Shown one piece after another: positions 30,310-43,500 of a stretch of 64,000 nucleotides of DNA. The DNA lies in contig WOAB01000124.1 in NCBI GenBank assembly GCA_027886185.1, forward strand, positions 2,976,001 through 3,040,000. Direction: 5' to 3'. Every line of letters starts with the position of its first letter. Within the stretch, counting starts at the first letter, position 1. The notes below the pieces were generated by a model. That model saw nothing but the letters and a program-made list of their open reading frames with translations. It was not told the origin of the DNA and did no database searches. Source of the stretch: Rheum nobile (lineage: Eukaryota; Streptophyta; Magnoliopsida; Caryophyllales; Polygonaceae). Made by a program: the position numbers and the translations under genes.

Positions 30310-31210
30310 AACTATTGACTTTCAGGATTCAATGATGCTGAACCCATCACATCTTTCACATTTTGGGATTGTTCTTGGTTGGCCTCCTTCCTTTCTTTTC
30401 TTGGTTTCCTTACGACTCGTATGCCTTGTTGTTCCTTAAGCTCTTTAGCCGTCAATTCACCCTTACATGATCTAGAATTATGTCCAAATGCCTTGTATTA
30501 CGAAAGAAACATACTCCCTATGTCCCAATTTATAAGCCCCATTTGACCCGGGTTCAAATGTCGAGGCGAGTTTTGTATCGTTAATATCTCTAATTACATA
30601 ACCCTAAAAATTATAATTTGTTGATATTATCAAAGTACGCGTTGAGACGAATCAAACAAGACCCCACATGACTATGTTTTTTCTTATATATTGGAAGAAA
30701 TCTTAAAGATTCCCTTCAACCGTGAACAGTGACAAAAACGCAAATGGGGCTTATAAAATGGGACGGGGGGAGTAGTTAGTAATGTATTTTATACAAAAAA
30801 AATACAAAAACAAATGCTCTCTAAAAAGGGATAAAATACCTTGCATTTTCCACAACGAACAGTGCGAGATCGTTTTTCCTTTGGTTTTCCCCAATGAACA
30901 ACATTAGTTAATCTCATATTCATTATCAGATGCCTTGAAAACCTGCAGCATTAGTTAAGCCACTAACAGGTTGATAATTCTGAGCAGCTTCTTGTCTCAT
31001 GACATGTCTAACCATACATGTACGTCTAATCCACGTCTAATTCCTACAAATAAACATAAACAATGAAAATTACAAAAGCTATTTACAAAACTAACAAGTA
31101 TCCAAGATATCAATATACATACCTTCAAGAAGAGTCATCACAGGGAGGCACCTATCTACTCCTAACGTTGAATTGAAGGACTCCGACCAATTACTTGTTG
31201 TTTCAGGACT
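30310..31210 (-). pseudogene. MULE transposase C-terminal remnant
   Basis: On the minus strand 31121-31207 reads NWSESFNSTLG and LPVMTLLEG, like the conserved part of MURA-type transposases before the SWIM region. It ends at a GTATGT donor, and after a TTTGTAG acceptor near 31045 reads IRRGLDVHVW. Further on, 30840-30900 reads WGKPKEKRSRTVRCGKCK. Joined across a putative intron (30492-30839), it makes the knuckle CGKCKAFGHNSRSC followed by KGELTAKELKEQQ. Stops and frame changes and the missing catalytic DDE part show it is inactive. Confidence 0.65.
30514..30772. mobile_element. Stowaway-like MITE
   Basis: 259 bp with ends CTCCCTATGTCCC and GGGACGGGGGGAG, and an inner inverted TATAAGCCCCATTTG, flanked by TA on both sides (30512-30513, 30773-30774). 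The CTCCCTCCGTCCC-type end and TA duplication are those of Stowaway (Tc1/mariner-derived) MITEs. It lies inside the putative transposase intron. Confidence 0.85.
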
Positions 31211-32159
31211 TTTTAAAATTAAAGCTGCAGTGTTTTATAATCATTGCAGACTACTGAGTCAAACTGTAAAAGGGACAAATGGAGAAGTATGATAAGGATC
31301 GTTTTCTATCATGAGGGAAGAACTTATATATACATACATGTTGGATGAATTGCACCAAAGGCTGAGCTGGTAATGATACAAGATATTTTGAATTTTTTTT
31401 TACAGACAAGATTTTGTAGGTAATGACTAATGAGCTAGAAATGATTCATTTTGCCAACCAAGATGAATTATCAATATAGTTCAACATCGTCATTCTCCGA
31501 AAGAATATCCTTATCTAGCCTGGGTTCAATTGCCAAATATTAATGGCCCTTAATTTCAATGCAATTTCAATTCAACTTAAACCCTAATTTTATCCCTAAT
31601 TTCAATTCAATTTCAAACTTAAACCCTAATTTTATCCCCAATTTCAGATTTGAAACCTAAATTCATCCCCGTCGTAGGATCTTACCTGAACCTGTCGGTG
31701 TTGCCTCTGTCGTCCGACTTGTCGTCCACAACTGTCGGCGCCGGTGTTGCCTCTGTCGTCCGACTTGTCGTCCACAACCTCCGTCGAGCTCCTCTCCAAT
31801 GGCGTTTTTTGCGCTCGGTCGAGACAACCGACCACCGCCAAGACAGCCCAACCACCAGCCACCGCTCGAGGAGAAGGAAGGGTTGCGTTATCTGAGGGGC
31901 GAGAACCGAGCACCGCCGGGGTTCGAGAAGGCTAGGAATCGATTTGGGTTCTCAAGTATCAGCCACACAGCTGGAGGAAAATGAAGGATTTCTGTTTTTA
32001 AAAAACAAAAAACGTTTTGATAACGTTGGTAAAACGGAAGAGTATTTGGCAATTTTTAACGATACCTCACGGATACCACGCGAAAATGTACAAACTTATG
32101 GGTATTTCGCGAATTACGCAATACCTCGAGGGTATCGGGCAAAATTTCCGAAAAAACAA

Positions 32160-34420
32160 AATAGGTAGGAAAAATACATAAAAACTAGTAAAATGTAGTT
32201 TTATTAATTGAAAACTTTAAAGGGTCAATGATACCAAAATCCTTTCTGAAAAGAGTTCTGAATCAATAGTATGGCAGCCCATTGCATGATATAATAAACG
32301 ATTAAACGGGCCAGATCGAGGTTTTGTCTAGGTCTAGTTTGGGCCTCTTACAATTAAGGTAATATGGCAATTTGCCTAATCACAAAATGTAAGGAAGACA
32401 TAAAATTTGCATATTTGGAGGTTTTGTCCAGCTATATTTTATTTTGGGCGGGCCCCAACAATTCAAACCAAAATTTACCAAGCTTGGGTGTCAATGATTT
32501 GCTACAATTGTGGAGCATAACTAGGGTGGAAGTTGAGTTGTTTCGGTCTTGATTGTGTTTGAGGTTTTTGAAGATATATTTTTTTATTTTGTGGAGACAA
32601 CGTCATGGTGGTTGAGGCTAAATCCCTCATTTAGGTAAGAGAAACGTTATGATGGGTCCATTCAACACTTTTGCGGGATTGATCATGTCTGATTCGTTTT
32701 TCGATAGCACCTTTCTTCGATTGTGCTTTGCTCACTACTCTCCCTAGGTCGTTTAGGCTCTTTAATCACTTTGTTGTAATTTCCTTACTTGGGCTTTTTT
32801 TGGTTGAACTTGTTTATTATTTATAAACATTTTATTTCAAAAACCTATTTTTATACATTTTGGTAAACGTGTAATAAAATTATTTTACTTCACTACTCAC
32901 ACTTTTCTAATAAACTACACACATACCCATAAAAATCACCTTTTTACCAAATATATTTTTTTCTACAACCCTATTTATCAACTACTTATAAACAAAAAAC
33001 TATTTATAAACTCCATTACCTAACAAACCCTTGATTTGTTGTTTTGTTTTGTCCAGTTTTATCCAACGCCGATTTATAAGTAGTTGATAAATAGGGGGGC
33101 TCCTCATCACCGTGCGGGGATTAAATTCTTCCTCTATCCTTGCCCTCGTCCTTGCCTATCCCGTTCTCATCCCTAGTCCCATTACAGATACACTAATGAA
33201 TAGAATCTAACACCTTGATTCTAAAAGGTGATGAATGTTCCTCCATTGTGTCCAAAATTCACAAAGTCTTTCCAACTTAGTTAGCAAGTATGACACCTTG
33301 TGATCACAAGCTCGATTTCCCCTATTTCGTGTTGTAATAACCCGTGAGATCGCAAATTCTTAAAGCTTAATAAAGAGAGATGAATGATGATAAGAGTGAT
33401 ATGAATGGTCGAAAAACCATACCAATGTGAGTGGACAAATGGTGTTCTTTATGGTCCATTTGATGGTGTTTGTCCCAAATAAGTTTTCATCCTCCTACCA
33501 TGTGATTTGGCAAGAAAGCCTTCCTAACTTCGCACATAGCTTTACTAGCAACGAATTCAAACCGATGATTGCATAGTTGCATGAGATATTGAGATGCATT
33601 GTAACGTGATACAAATACGACACGATGCAACAAACATACTGCTTATTATGTATGAGATACATCAAGATTACGAGCTATTATAATTCTCAATGCATTAATA
33701 AGATATCATGCATTCGTTGTTACAATTTTTGCTTATTGTTATTATTGTAGTTTGATAAGTCCATGGATTCGGACCACTTTTTGTCTAGTAAATTCTACTT
33801 CTAATATCTTAGTCCGATGTTAGGATACTATACTAGTTTACCAAGTTTTTCCAATCACATTTTTGGAACTTCAGCTAGGTCTCTGTTCAACCGATTTTTT
33901 TTTTATATTAATAGATCTTAATTATTTATATGCTTAATGAAAGTTCGTAAAAAAAATCATCTAACTTAAAGGAGCATGATCATAAAAAAATGTGACCCCA
34001 ATATCTTTTTTTTCACCTCAGCGGCTTAGCCTGTGTTACTAAACATCTAACTTTTAAAATAATCAATCACTATTTTTTTTAAAAAAATAATCAAACGGAT
34101 AGATTCGGCTTCAACTACTCATTCCAACCCTAGCATGGACATATCTCACATAATTACAACATACTTTACACTCTTAAATCATCATACTACTATACGAATC
34201 AATTACTTAAGGTAATGTATTTTTTCTTTCTTTGACTAACCGGTTTAATCTAGTCCGGAACAGATACTGATGAAGGCAAGTCTTTGCCAATGTTTGCATT
34301 CCATACACATTCCATATACGCCGAACTCCGAGACCTTTAGTTAGAGCTCTTAAAAAAATATGTGTCATGTGCTCACTGAACCATCAAAGCGTTGGTAAGG
34401 AAATGTGACCTACAAATAAC
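32160..34420. other. Intergenic DNA, no gene seen
   Basis: AT-rich sequence with no supported coding frame or RNA gene. A stretch around 32800-33035 has weakly inverted ends (GTTTATAA / TTATAAAC and GGGTTTGTT-like) that may be an eroded MITE. Confidence 0.4.
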
Positions 34421-34857
34421 GCCGTGCATTCAGTCTAGACCGGACAAGAATTTTTACGATCTTTGGACCGGAGACCGGACAAACATGATTCGATTCGGTC
34501 CGGTCTTGGATCGGAAAACATATTTTTTTATTTAAAATTTTCATATAAATTAAAAGTTATATATTTTTTCTATTTTTACAACTATTGTTTATAATATTAG
34601 ACAATATATTTTATTACTAATTTATATTTATAATAAAAATTAATTTTTAATAGTGTTATACGTAATTAATACATAAAATAAAACCAAAAATAATAAAAAC
34701 CGGTCCATCCGATATGAACCGAAAACCAACCGGATTTGGATCGAATCGAAAATCGAAATCCTAATAAATATAGATCGTTGATCAGACCGAAATACACCTG
34801 ATTCAATCCGGTCCAGTTTTTGGATCCGGACCAATTTAAACAATTTTACACACCGCT
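34421..34857. repeat. Candidate non-autonomous DNA transposon
   Basis: An AT-rich core bounded by CCGG-rich arms. The left end begins about GCCGTGCATTCAGTCTAGACCGG and the right end, inverted, reads GCGGTGTGTAAAATTG followed by TTGGTCCGG. The flanks share ACCTACA. The ends resemble hAT-type elements but match poorly. Confidence 0.3.
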
Positions 34858-35694
34858 ACCTACAAGTACAACACATAACAACCCAAACATGAGTTTAAAA
34901 CCAACCTCACAAAAATTCTAAATAACTAGTAATTTTGTTTATTTTTTGGGTGAAAATAAATTAACTAAGAAAATTAAGATGGTGTTTCTAGGAAGGGAGG
35001 AGGAGTGCAGCGGCAGACGTTTCCAAGGCAAGAAACCTCAACAAAATAAACTACTCTCTTCACGACTCTCAGGGAGAAGGCAGCCCCTCTTTTTTTCTCT
35101 CCACGCCCGCCATTGTTGTGCATCCTTCCCACGCTTCGCCATGCATTGAGCTCTCTTCATCTCCTCTTGATCTAGTAAGTCACCTTCTCGCTCGCTTTCA
35201 GCCCTGTTTTCTCTGCTTTCCCGTGTCGTGTTCGTGTCATTCTCGAAGAATCTCCGTTTGCTTGTATGAACTCTGCAAGTTCTGCGTCCACGGACAATTT
35301 CGATTTCGTTGATCGCTCTTATTTTCATTGATTTGGAAAGCGTTTGGTTAATGTAAAGGAGCTCGTGCCAAGTTCAAATTTTCGTTTTTTTGGTTCTTAT
35401 ATGTCTTTTACTTTGTGGTTCTTATTACATGGACTTTGTGCATTGCAATCCGTGTTGAATGTCGATGTTTTCATTCACAATTTGTGGATATGCCTGTTGG
35501 AATTAGCGTTTTATTGTGTTGATTTGGCGGTAGGAAAAGCAAGTCGATGTTTAATATCAATTTGTGTTCTCTGTGGTTTATGATTGAATAGGGCCTAGGG
35601 TTTCGGTAGGGCTTCTGTTTGGGGCCACGGACCTGTTGGTTGCTGTTTCTGTATTGGGCATCTGATCGCCCGTGTTTCTGAGTGAGGTGAGGAG
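34858..35694 (+). promoter_or_regulatory. Promoter and 5' leader of the DDT gene
   Basis: Upstream of the ATG at 35695. A plausible untranslated first exon ends near 35173 at CTA-GTAAGTC, and a T-rich intron runs to just before TGAGGTGAGGAG. Pyrimidine-rich stretches near 35080-35230 fit a plant 5' leader. No clear TATA box. Confidence 0.4.
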
Positions 35695-38600
35695 ATGCCA
35701 CTACTCAAGAGAAGCCCATTCACATTGCTGGAAACACCGGATGATCTTGAGCCCCATGAGCATGTATTTCAAGTTCGCTTCACAAAGGAGATTTTTCGTG
35801 ATTACCAGTATCCTTATTATGTCTAGTTGTCTACTGTGGATTGAATTTAGTAAATTAATTCTAGTTATGCAAATGTGGTTTGCTTGACTTGCCTTAGAGA
35901 ATATTTGAAGCGGATAGATTTTTACCGCAAAAGGTTGTGGACATGTAAGGTCACTGGCAAATCCAATTTGACCTACGAGGAGGCACTAGTTTCAGAGCAA
36001 CAAGCTTCTGAGAAGGCTCAACAATTTCCTGAAGAGCTAATTGGACCCGTGCTGCGAATTGTTCAATACAGTAAGATTTTTTCACGGCTTCTGCTGAAAT
36101 GCCCGTTTCTTCTTGTACATTATTCTCTGTCTATGAAATGCTGGTGGTACTTTGTGTGTAATTATTTTCTGTCAAAAAGAGGATTTTGGCTATGAGGTTG
36201 ATTGCTTGTTGTTTGTTTTCATAAAAAAGGTTGATAAGAAGAAACTACTTCCTCTATTTCAACATGCATATGACTTATGAGCATGCATTTTGCTTCTGCT
36301 ATACTTACAATTCACACTCCTATCTGATTTGCTTCAGTGATTTAATAAAAACAAATGTCTTACACTTCTACCTATTCGAATTTAGACTTCAATCAATTTG
36401 TTTTGCCTTTTTCTTTTCATCTTCTCCTTTTAAACATCTGGAAAATGTGGAAGCTGATATATCCCTCCCTGTACAGGCATGCTCCCACTGAGAGATTTAC
36501 TCGTTACAATTACATCAAAGCTCCAGGATGTTATGGTGGAGGGTTTGGAACTTCAGGGAAAGAGAGATGGTTGTGTGTGTTCATGTAAGATAATCAAAGT
36601 TTTGGATGACAAAGAAGGACAGAAATACGAGGTTGCATGGCTGGATAAGGACAAAAAGATGAATGGAAGTGCAGTTGTGAGTGAGGGAGATTTGATAAAA
36701 AAGAGGCTTCCATACACTAGAGATGTCCTTAAATCGTTCATTAGGGAATCTACATATAGAAATATTCCTTGGGTAATTCACAAGAATTTGGCATCAAAGT
36801 ATGATATTTCTACTGATCCTCCAGAGGAACTGAAAGGCCAAGTGTCAGTACAGAATGGATGCATAGTCAGTTGCAGGAAGAGAAAGAAACATGATGTAAG
36901 TTGAACAAAACTTAATCTTATTCATTTTGCTTCCTGCAACTGAAACCAATTTTGAAAGGTTCTTTGTGTTGTCATCAGGTATCAGAAGAAGAGAACAATG
37001 GTATAAATCTCTAACTGGAGTAAAACTCTAATTCCTTATTACAATTTTTCGCTAGACCCATTATTATTTATGCTTTGTTTATGTGTTCTCTTTCTTCTCT
37101 CGACCTCTGGATAATTTTCTCCTTTTCAGTAAATTAGTAAATTCAGTGCCTTATATCTTTCTAATGAATTTTGGAAACAAAGGAGGATTATTAGTTTTCT
37201 AGTGCCGAACAGATCTGAGATTCTGAAGTGGTGTTGCTTCTTCTGGAAATACGCGATCCTTAGTTAATTGATCACTCTCCTATGAATTTTCAGAAGATAA
37301 AGAAGCAGAAAAAGAGCACATCAACTATCCAATTGATGACCTCCTGCTGCAGCCTATTGATGATGATGCAGTGATGGCTGAGCGCCCTTCTCCGTCAAGA
37401 GACTTTAGAGTTCCAATGGATTGCGTTGGGAATCTCATGATGGTTTGGGATTTTTGTACATCCTTTGGAAGGCTCTTGAAATTGTCACCATTCTCTCTTG
37501 AAGATTTTGAGAGTGCAATATTCTACAAAGATAGTAATATCAGTATCATTGTGGAGACCCATTCAGCTCTTCTTAACTTGCTTGTTACAGACGAAGGAGA
37601 ATATTTTACAACTATTATGAAAAGAAAGCGGAAGCCTAAGGTCAGTCAAACTTTTTTTAGATTTTTGTAAAGCTTATATATATTCTAGGGAGCAACTCCG
37701 TATAATTTTATCAAACGAGCTGCAAGTTAATAGACGACAAAGGATATTGGTTTTACGATTTCTGATTAACTTGCTTCTAATAAGAATGTCTTATTTTGAA
37801 AAACCATGTCTGCAATACTTTAAGTAAAGGATAATTCATCCATAGTTCTTCACTTACCAGTTGCTAAACTTCTTTTCCTTTGCTTTCTTAGCTGTTTTTC
37901 CCCTTGTCATAATATGAGATCCATAAGTTAATCTGGCATTTCATTACAGATATCAAAGATCACCTGGACAGAGTATTTGTGTGACTTCTTGGAGATGATT
38001 AATGTTCCAGTACTATCAACTAATATAGGGACCATAAAGCGGGGCCATTATGGTCTTTTAGATGTTCAAATTAAATTGCGCATTCTACATGAGCTGGTTG
38101 ATCAAGCTGTTATCTCAGATGTATTGAGGGAGAAGTTGGAGGAGAATATTGAAAAATTTCAGGAACTCGCAGCTGAAAAAAGAGGAGAAGCGCTGGAAGA
38201 TGGTAGAAAGAGGCGGGAAGCGAAGGAACGTCTGAAGGCATGTGAATCTAGTAATTTTGAGTCTGAGAATGGCCACACGACATCAAATGAAAATCACAAT
38301 CTACAGAATGGAGATCTTCTCGAGGATGAAACATCTCAACAGGATCATTCTTTCCAAAATGGGTTTGCTTTTTTTTCTCTGCTTTATCAAATTTTGTTAT
38401 AAGAAGGTTGCATGTGTTTATGATGTGAGTCATGACATCAACTTTGAATTTCACTTAGTGATAGCAAGCATGAAGACTCTGGATTGAGACAAATGACAAA
38501 GCAGCTGATGGAAGAAATGGAAAAGAACAGAGAACAGAGGGTGGGTTATTGTTTTCCATGCTATCTGTCTGTCCATTTGCTACTCTGGGTCTTTTGAGTG

Positions 38601-39371
38601 GTTCACTTCATTTAAACATTGTTGTTCGACAATTTTATGGAACAGAAAGAACATCTTGACAGAGAAATGGAGAAACGATTTGTCCGCACTAACTCCTTGG
38701 GTAAAGACAGAGATTACAACAGATACTGGTTATTTCGCCGTGATGGGAGATTATTTGTTGAGAGCTTTGACAATGAGCAATGGGGGTATTTTTGTAGCAG
38801 GGAAGAGGTAATGTTTGCCTTCTATGTTCTATCTGTAAGCAAATGTTTGAGCTGGGTTTTGTATACTGACTTGTATTTTTCTGATGTCATGCTCAGCTTG
38901 ATGCATTGATGGCTTCCTTAAATCCAAAAGGGATACGAGAGAGAGCTCTGAAGGGACAACTTGAGAAGTCTTATAATAGAATATGGTTAGTCTACGACTT
39001 TTTTATGGCAGTGACCAAGTCATCTTACGCATCGAATACATTTAACTATTGTTTTTCAATCCTTCTGACAACATACTAGTGGAACTTCATCTGGGGTCTG
39101 ATGTCCGTGTTGGACTGAGACCTGTGTTTTTCTCTTTGCCTTCCTGCTCATGTGGTTTGTATTGTTATGAACTCTCTCTAAATTTGCTCTTATGGTTTCA
39201 ATTTGAAATTACGTTTGCAGCTTAGAGATGCAAAAGCGTGCAAAAGACGAGGCACACAAGGTTGAGCTGGATGGGGCGGTAGTCAGAAGGTCCACGCGTG
39301 TTAGAGCTCCTCCTAGGGATAATCCGGCTCTTGCCTTCATCAAGTACACCAACAAGTGGAAAGAATGCTGA
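35695..39371 (+). CDS. WAC/DDT/WHIM-domain chromatin-remodelling subunit, 656 aa
   Basis: Ten coding exons: 35695-35807, 35898-36070, 36477-36895, 36979-37000, 37294-37640, 37950-38362, 38459-38540, 38646-38807, 38897-38985, 39221-39371. They sum to 1971 bases with a clean frame and GT-AG joints. Residues about 22-120 form a WAC domain (FTKEIFRDYQEYLKRIDFY). About 279-340 is the DDT domain (VGNLMMVWDF, FGRLLKLSPFSLEDFE). About 530-570 is the WHIM motif (DRDYNRYWLFRRDGRLFVES), with Lys/Glu-rich coiled regions between. Proteins of this family partner ISWI-type remodelling ATPases in the nucleus, with DDT binding the ATPase. It is similar to the plant DDT-related proteins, but I am not certain which one. 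The fourth coding exon is only 22 bases. PEX12 follows on the same strand, 1.15 kb away. Confidence 0.9.
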
Positions 39372-40521
39372 AAGGTTCACCACTGGCTTCAGTTTACCCT
39401 TCATATGGCGCATAACAAATTCGGTTGCCTTTCTTTAGATACGTGCCTGTGATAACAGGATTTTTGTAGGGGGTAAATCCAAAGAAATTGCAGTGCATCT
39501 AACCTCACATGATTGATTCTCCTTTTTGGGCAAAGAAGCAGGCTTAGGTGCTCCGGTTGGCTCCAATTGCCCTGTTTCCTGGGTTTGGATGCAGTGCATA
39601 TAGCTTGAAAATTACTGTAAATGACCATTAGTTAACTACTCGGGTTCATTTTTTTCTTTGGCATTACACATCTTTGTAATGCTGCCCTAACCAATCTACC
39701 ATAAATTCTTACTAGGATACTAAGAAAGTTGCATGTTGACACTTCGATATGTCGTGGACAATGACATTATTTTGAACTTGGAGATTGCAGATGGACAATG
39801 CAACATCTCTTCCTCGTTTTTTGGATGGCAATTTAGTTGTGTTTTTGTTCTGAGTGCGACTGCAACAGCATCAGTGACAACTGTATTTTCTGAGAAAACC
39901 TCTAGATCATTTGAGAGTTGTATGACTTACTTATACACACTCTCTTCAACATAACTCAGATCATTTGAGAGTTATAAGAGCCGATACATAAATAGTTGTG
40001 CTCACTCGCGGGTTAATGACAATGAACTTAACATCTCAATGTATGCGATGTTGCAAAATGATTTAACATCCTATTGTATAGTTATGTTCTTACATATTGT
40101 TTTACATTCTCGTGTTTCTCTAAAAGAATTTTTTTCGGAAAATTATCTGTATTTTAGAATTTTTCTTCTTCTATAAAACCACTCTTTGCCTCTCGCACTA
40201 ATTGGGTTTGTGAAATTTATCCTTTTTCTAAAAATCAAAAATATTTTATATTAAAAAAATGCAAAGAGGGGAATATTTAAAAAATAATTATTTGTTATAT
40301 AGAACTAGAGATTCCAATCTAACAGGTTTAAAAAAACCGAAAAAATAACATAGAATAGGCCAAAATAAAATTTACTGAAGAAGGCGTAGATAGAGCCGGC
40401 AGATTGGCGGAAGGATCGAGCACCGATCACACCATAAACAAGGGAAAAAATACCATCGGAAAGTGTGGTCGCCGGAGAATAGGGCGGAGCAGAGGAAGGC
40501 GAAGTAAGAGAGAAAGAGAAG
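39372..40521 (+). other. 3' region of the DDT gene and PEX12 upstream region
   Basis: No other gene seen. Sequence near 39960-40350 is AT-rich with a repeated ATCATTTGAGAGTT (about 39906 and 39960). The PEX12 leader is purine-rich just before its ATG. Confidence 0.5.
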
Positions 40522-43500
40522 ATGTTGTTTCAGGTGGGAGGGCAGGGCGCTCGCCCCACTTTCTTCGAGATGGCAGCTGCTCAGCAACTTCCTGCTAGCC
40601 TTCGAGCTGCTCTCACTTACTCTTTCGGAGTACGCTCTCTCTCTCAATCTTAACATTTATATGAAACTCTCCTGTTGAGACGAACTGTGATACAAGAATG
40701 GAGGATTTCTTCTAGATAGTTAGGTTTTGGTTAGATTTCAGCGGACATAGTTGATTAATCGGGGGAAAACGCATAACATTTGGATTCTGAGATTTCGATT
40801 CGACTATTTCTTTCTTCTGGATAACGATCTTATCTGAACTTTCTGGTTCAATTTTTGTTTGCTTTTATCTATATGGATGCTGAAGTTAAACTGTTACACA
40901 GCCGATGATGAAGTTGTTATAATGTTGCCAGGTATTAGCTCTGAGGAGGCCGATTTTACATAAGGTGTTAGACTACGAGGATGAGTTTTTTTCGTTGCTC
41001 ATGCTGGTACTCGAGATGCATAGCTTGAGGACAACAGGTTATCTATTTTGTACTAACTTATCATCATCAAACTAAAGGGGCTTTTTTCAACTTGTTTTCT
41101 AAGATGGAACCAGTACGCTGCATGATCCATGAAAGATTGTAGAATGTGTTTAAAGTTACAATGTTTGAGGTAAATAAATAGAGTTTAGATCATTGTACAT
41201 TAATTTCTTTCCAGTGTATGCTTAGCTAGAATCTCAAGAGTGCTTGATCAAGTTATTGAAGGATTGTAGTTGATTTTACGACTGTTTCTAATATAGTAAT
41301 ATGATTATGGGAATCCCTTTGGCACCTTGTTTCCTTCTTTTAGTGACAGTAATGAAGTTCAGGTGTCTAACTGGTTGAGAGGAAAGGCATCAAGAGAGGC
41401 CAAATTCCCTGAAACATTTTTACATATGGATATGATCGTTCAAGAAAAGCTAGAATCTTCCACTTTTATAACAATAGTTTCTGTGTTAATATGACTAAAA
41501 GTACATAGTAGATCCCCTTTACTTCGTCCCTGTTACTGAATTATTTATAAAGTCAGTTCATTATGTGCAGTTAAAGTAGTTTTTGGTAGACAATTTCTGC
41601 TGGAATGATCCTCTCATTTGACTTTGCTCAGATGCATCTTTTGCTGAATCTTTATATGGCCTGAGAAGGAGGGCGGTACAAACCAAATTGAAGAAAGATG
41701 TTCTGAATGCATCATCTACAGATAGCATTGATTACTCTGGTCTGGAAAAGCGGCAAAAAGTTCTTTCAGTTGTTTTTCTGGTATAGTTTCTTTCTCAGTA
41801 TGGCTTCTGAAAATTTGTTCGATGATTAAATTTCTTTGCATGGATCTTATTGTTCTCACACGGTCACAAGCATATCCACTGTGCTTCACCTGTATGTAAT
41901 GATGCATCGAAATGAGTACGTGTTCTGTGCTTTTCTATTTCCTAGTATTCCTGTATAGGTTTTAGAAACTAGCATGCTTTCCAGGTCTTGTTACATGTTC
42001 CAATGCTTCAGCTATATGAGTATCTTGGTTTTCAGCTATATGGATACCTAATTTGCTACAATTGATATATAACGAGAATCAGATTTCAGGAAGCTTTGTA
42101 TGTGTTTGTCTTTCATAACTCATAAGTCGACTAGTTAATGAATCATAAGAGTCTAATGCTAGATTGTTATCTGTAAAAAATTTTAATAGTTGGTAAATTT
42201 TCTTTTTCAAATTTGTCTTTTTAGGTAGTCTTGCCGTATTTAAAGTCAAAGTTGCATTCAGTATATAACAAAGAAAGGGAAGCTGCACTTCAAGCTAGCT
42301 TGTGGGGGCCTGGTGATGAAACATTTGACGGTACAGATTATATGGATGCAGGAGCTAGTTCAATTGTTCTAGCACAAGCTTCAGAATCAGACATGTCTGC
42401 AAGAGCACATTTGTTGAGGAGGACTAAAAAAATTATAAGTGCTTGTTACCCATTGATACATGCTGGTCATGAGGGTTTGTTTCAAAACTTTTTCTACTAT
42501 ATTTGGCTTACCTTGAACAATTTTACTTCAATCTCCATGTGCAGCAGCACCACCAAATTACCTCCTTTTCCTGGCCCAGTATAAATCCCAATTTCAGCTG
42601 CAACAACCTGAGTTTACCAATACTAGCTACCTTTGAAATCTGAAATTTGACCATTTGATACTGTCAGCCCATAGATTCTGTCTACCTTTGTGTGCATCTG
42701 ACTTTTCCACGAATCTATAGTTAATTTTAGTCTAGATTGCAATTTTATGGACTATACAGCCACGTGATATGCTTATTACTGTCAACAGTCTAAAAGATAA
42801 CCTGCTACCTTACAGGATTAGCATTTGCTTACCAGCTGCTGTATTTGTTGGACGCTACGGGGTTCTACTCCCTTGGATTGCATGTACTTGGAATTCATGT
42901 GTGCAGAGCTACAGGGCAGGAGCTAGTACGTTTTTACTGAAAATCCCATTACTTGACAAAGTTTGGTTTCGTCTTGTACAGGATTGATCCTTGAATTTCA
43001 GTGTTTTCATGTCAAGATAAAACGTATTACTAGTTTTTGTTACTCATGAGATACAAAGGGGCCCTTCTTTGCTTCGAACTTCATTGTGTTATGTTGTCAA
43101 GTAGATGGATGCTTCATCCAGAATATCGAAGATAAGAAGTCGTGAGCGAGAAAGACTCCGAGGTCCCCCTTGGCTAAAGGTATGGGTTTCATCTGTTTAA
43201 GGTTATGATACAATAATGAGATGACAAGTGACATCATGCTATGGAGACGTGTTTATGTATGTCTAATGCATGTGGACTAAATATTTCCTTGCTTTTATTA
43301 TGGTTTGCTGTTGAGGATTGTAAAGGTGGACCAGGGGTGGTAGTGTTGACTAGAAGTTTTACTATGAACTATTTCATATTATCTGATAATTTTGGAATAG
43401 CGCTTAAAGAATGAAATCCAGATATCTTTTCTTGCATTTGCATTATTAAAACTCCGATACTGAATTTCTTTAATGAAGCATAAAGCCTTAGCTATTTCCT

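Larger units (their letters stand above)
28799..32150. mobile_element. MULE with long TIRs and decayed transposase, 3352 bp
   Basis: Inverted repeats of about 676 bp (28799-29474) and 679 bp (31472-32150) start CGGAAATTT and end at the block TCGGAGAATGACGATG. The 9-bp flanks AAAAAATAA (28790-28798) and AAAAAACAA (32151-32159) match at eight of nine. Inside is a minus-strand MULE transposase remnant and a nested MITE. Each TIR contains a 38-bp tandem duplication (GTTGTGGACGACAAGTCGGA repeated near 29186 and 29224). The repeats are well matched by eye, with scattered substitutions. Confidence 0.85.

Noticed and set aside
32800..33035. MITE with GTTTATAA inverted ends
   Set aside because: The arms match poorly and no target duplication can be fixed.
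35344..35583. 79-codon frame upstream of the DDT gene
   Set aside because: It lies in the 5' intron region, is T-rich and matches no domain.
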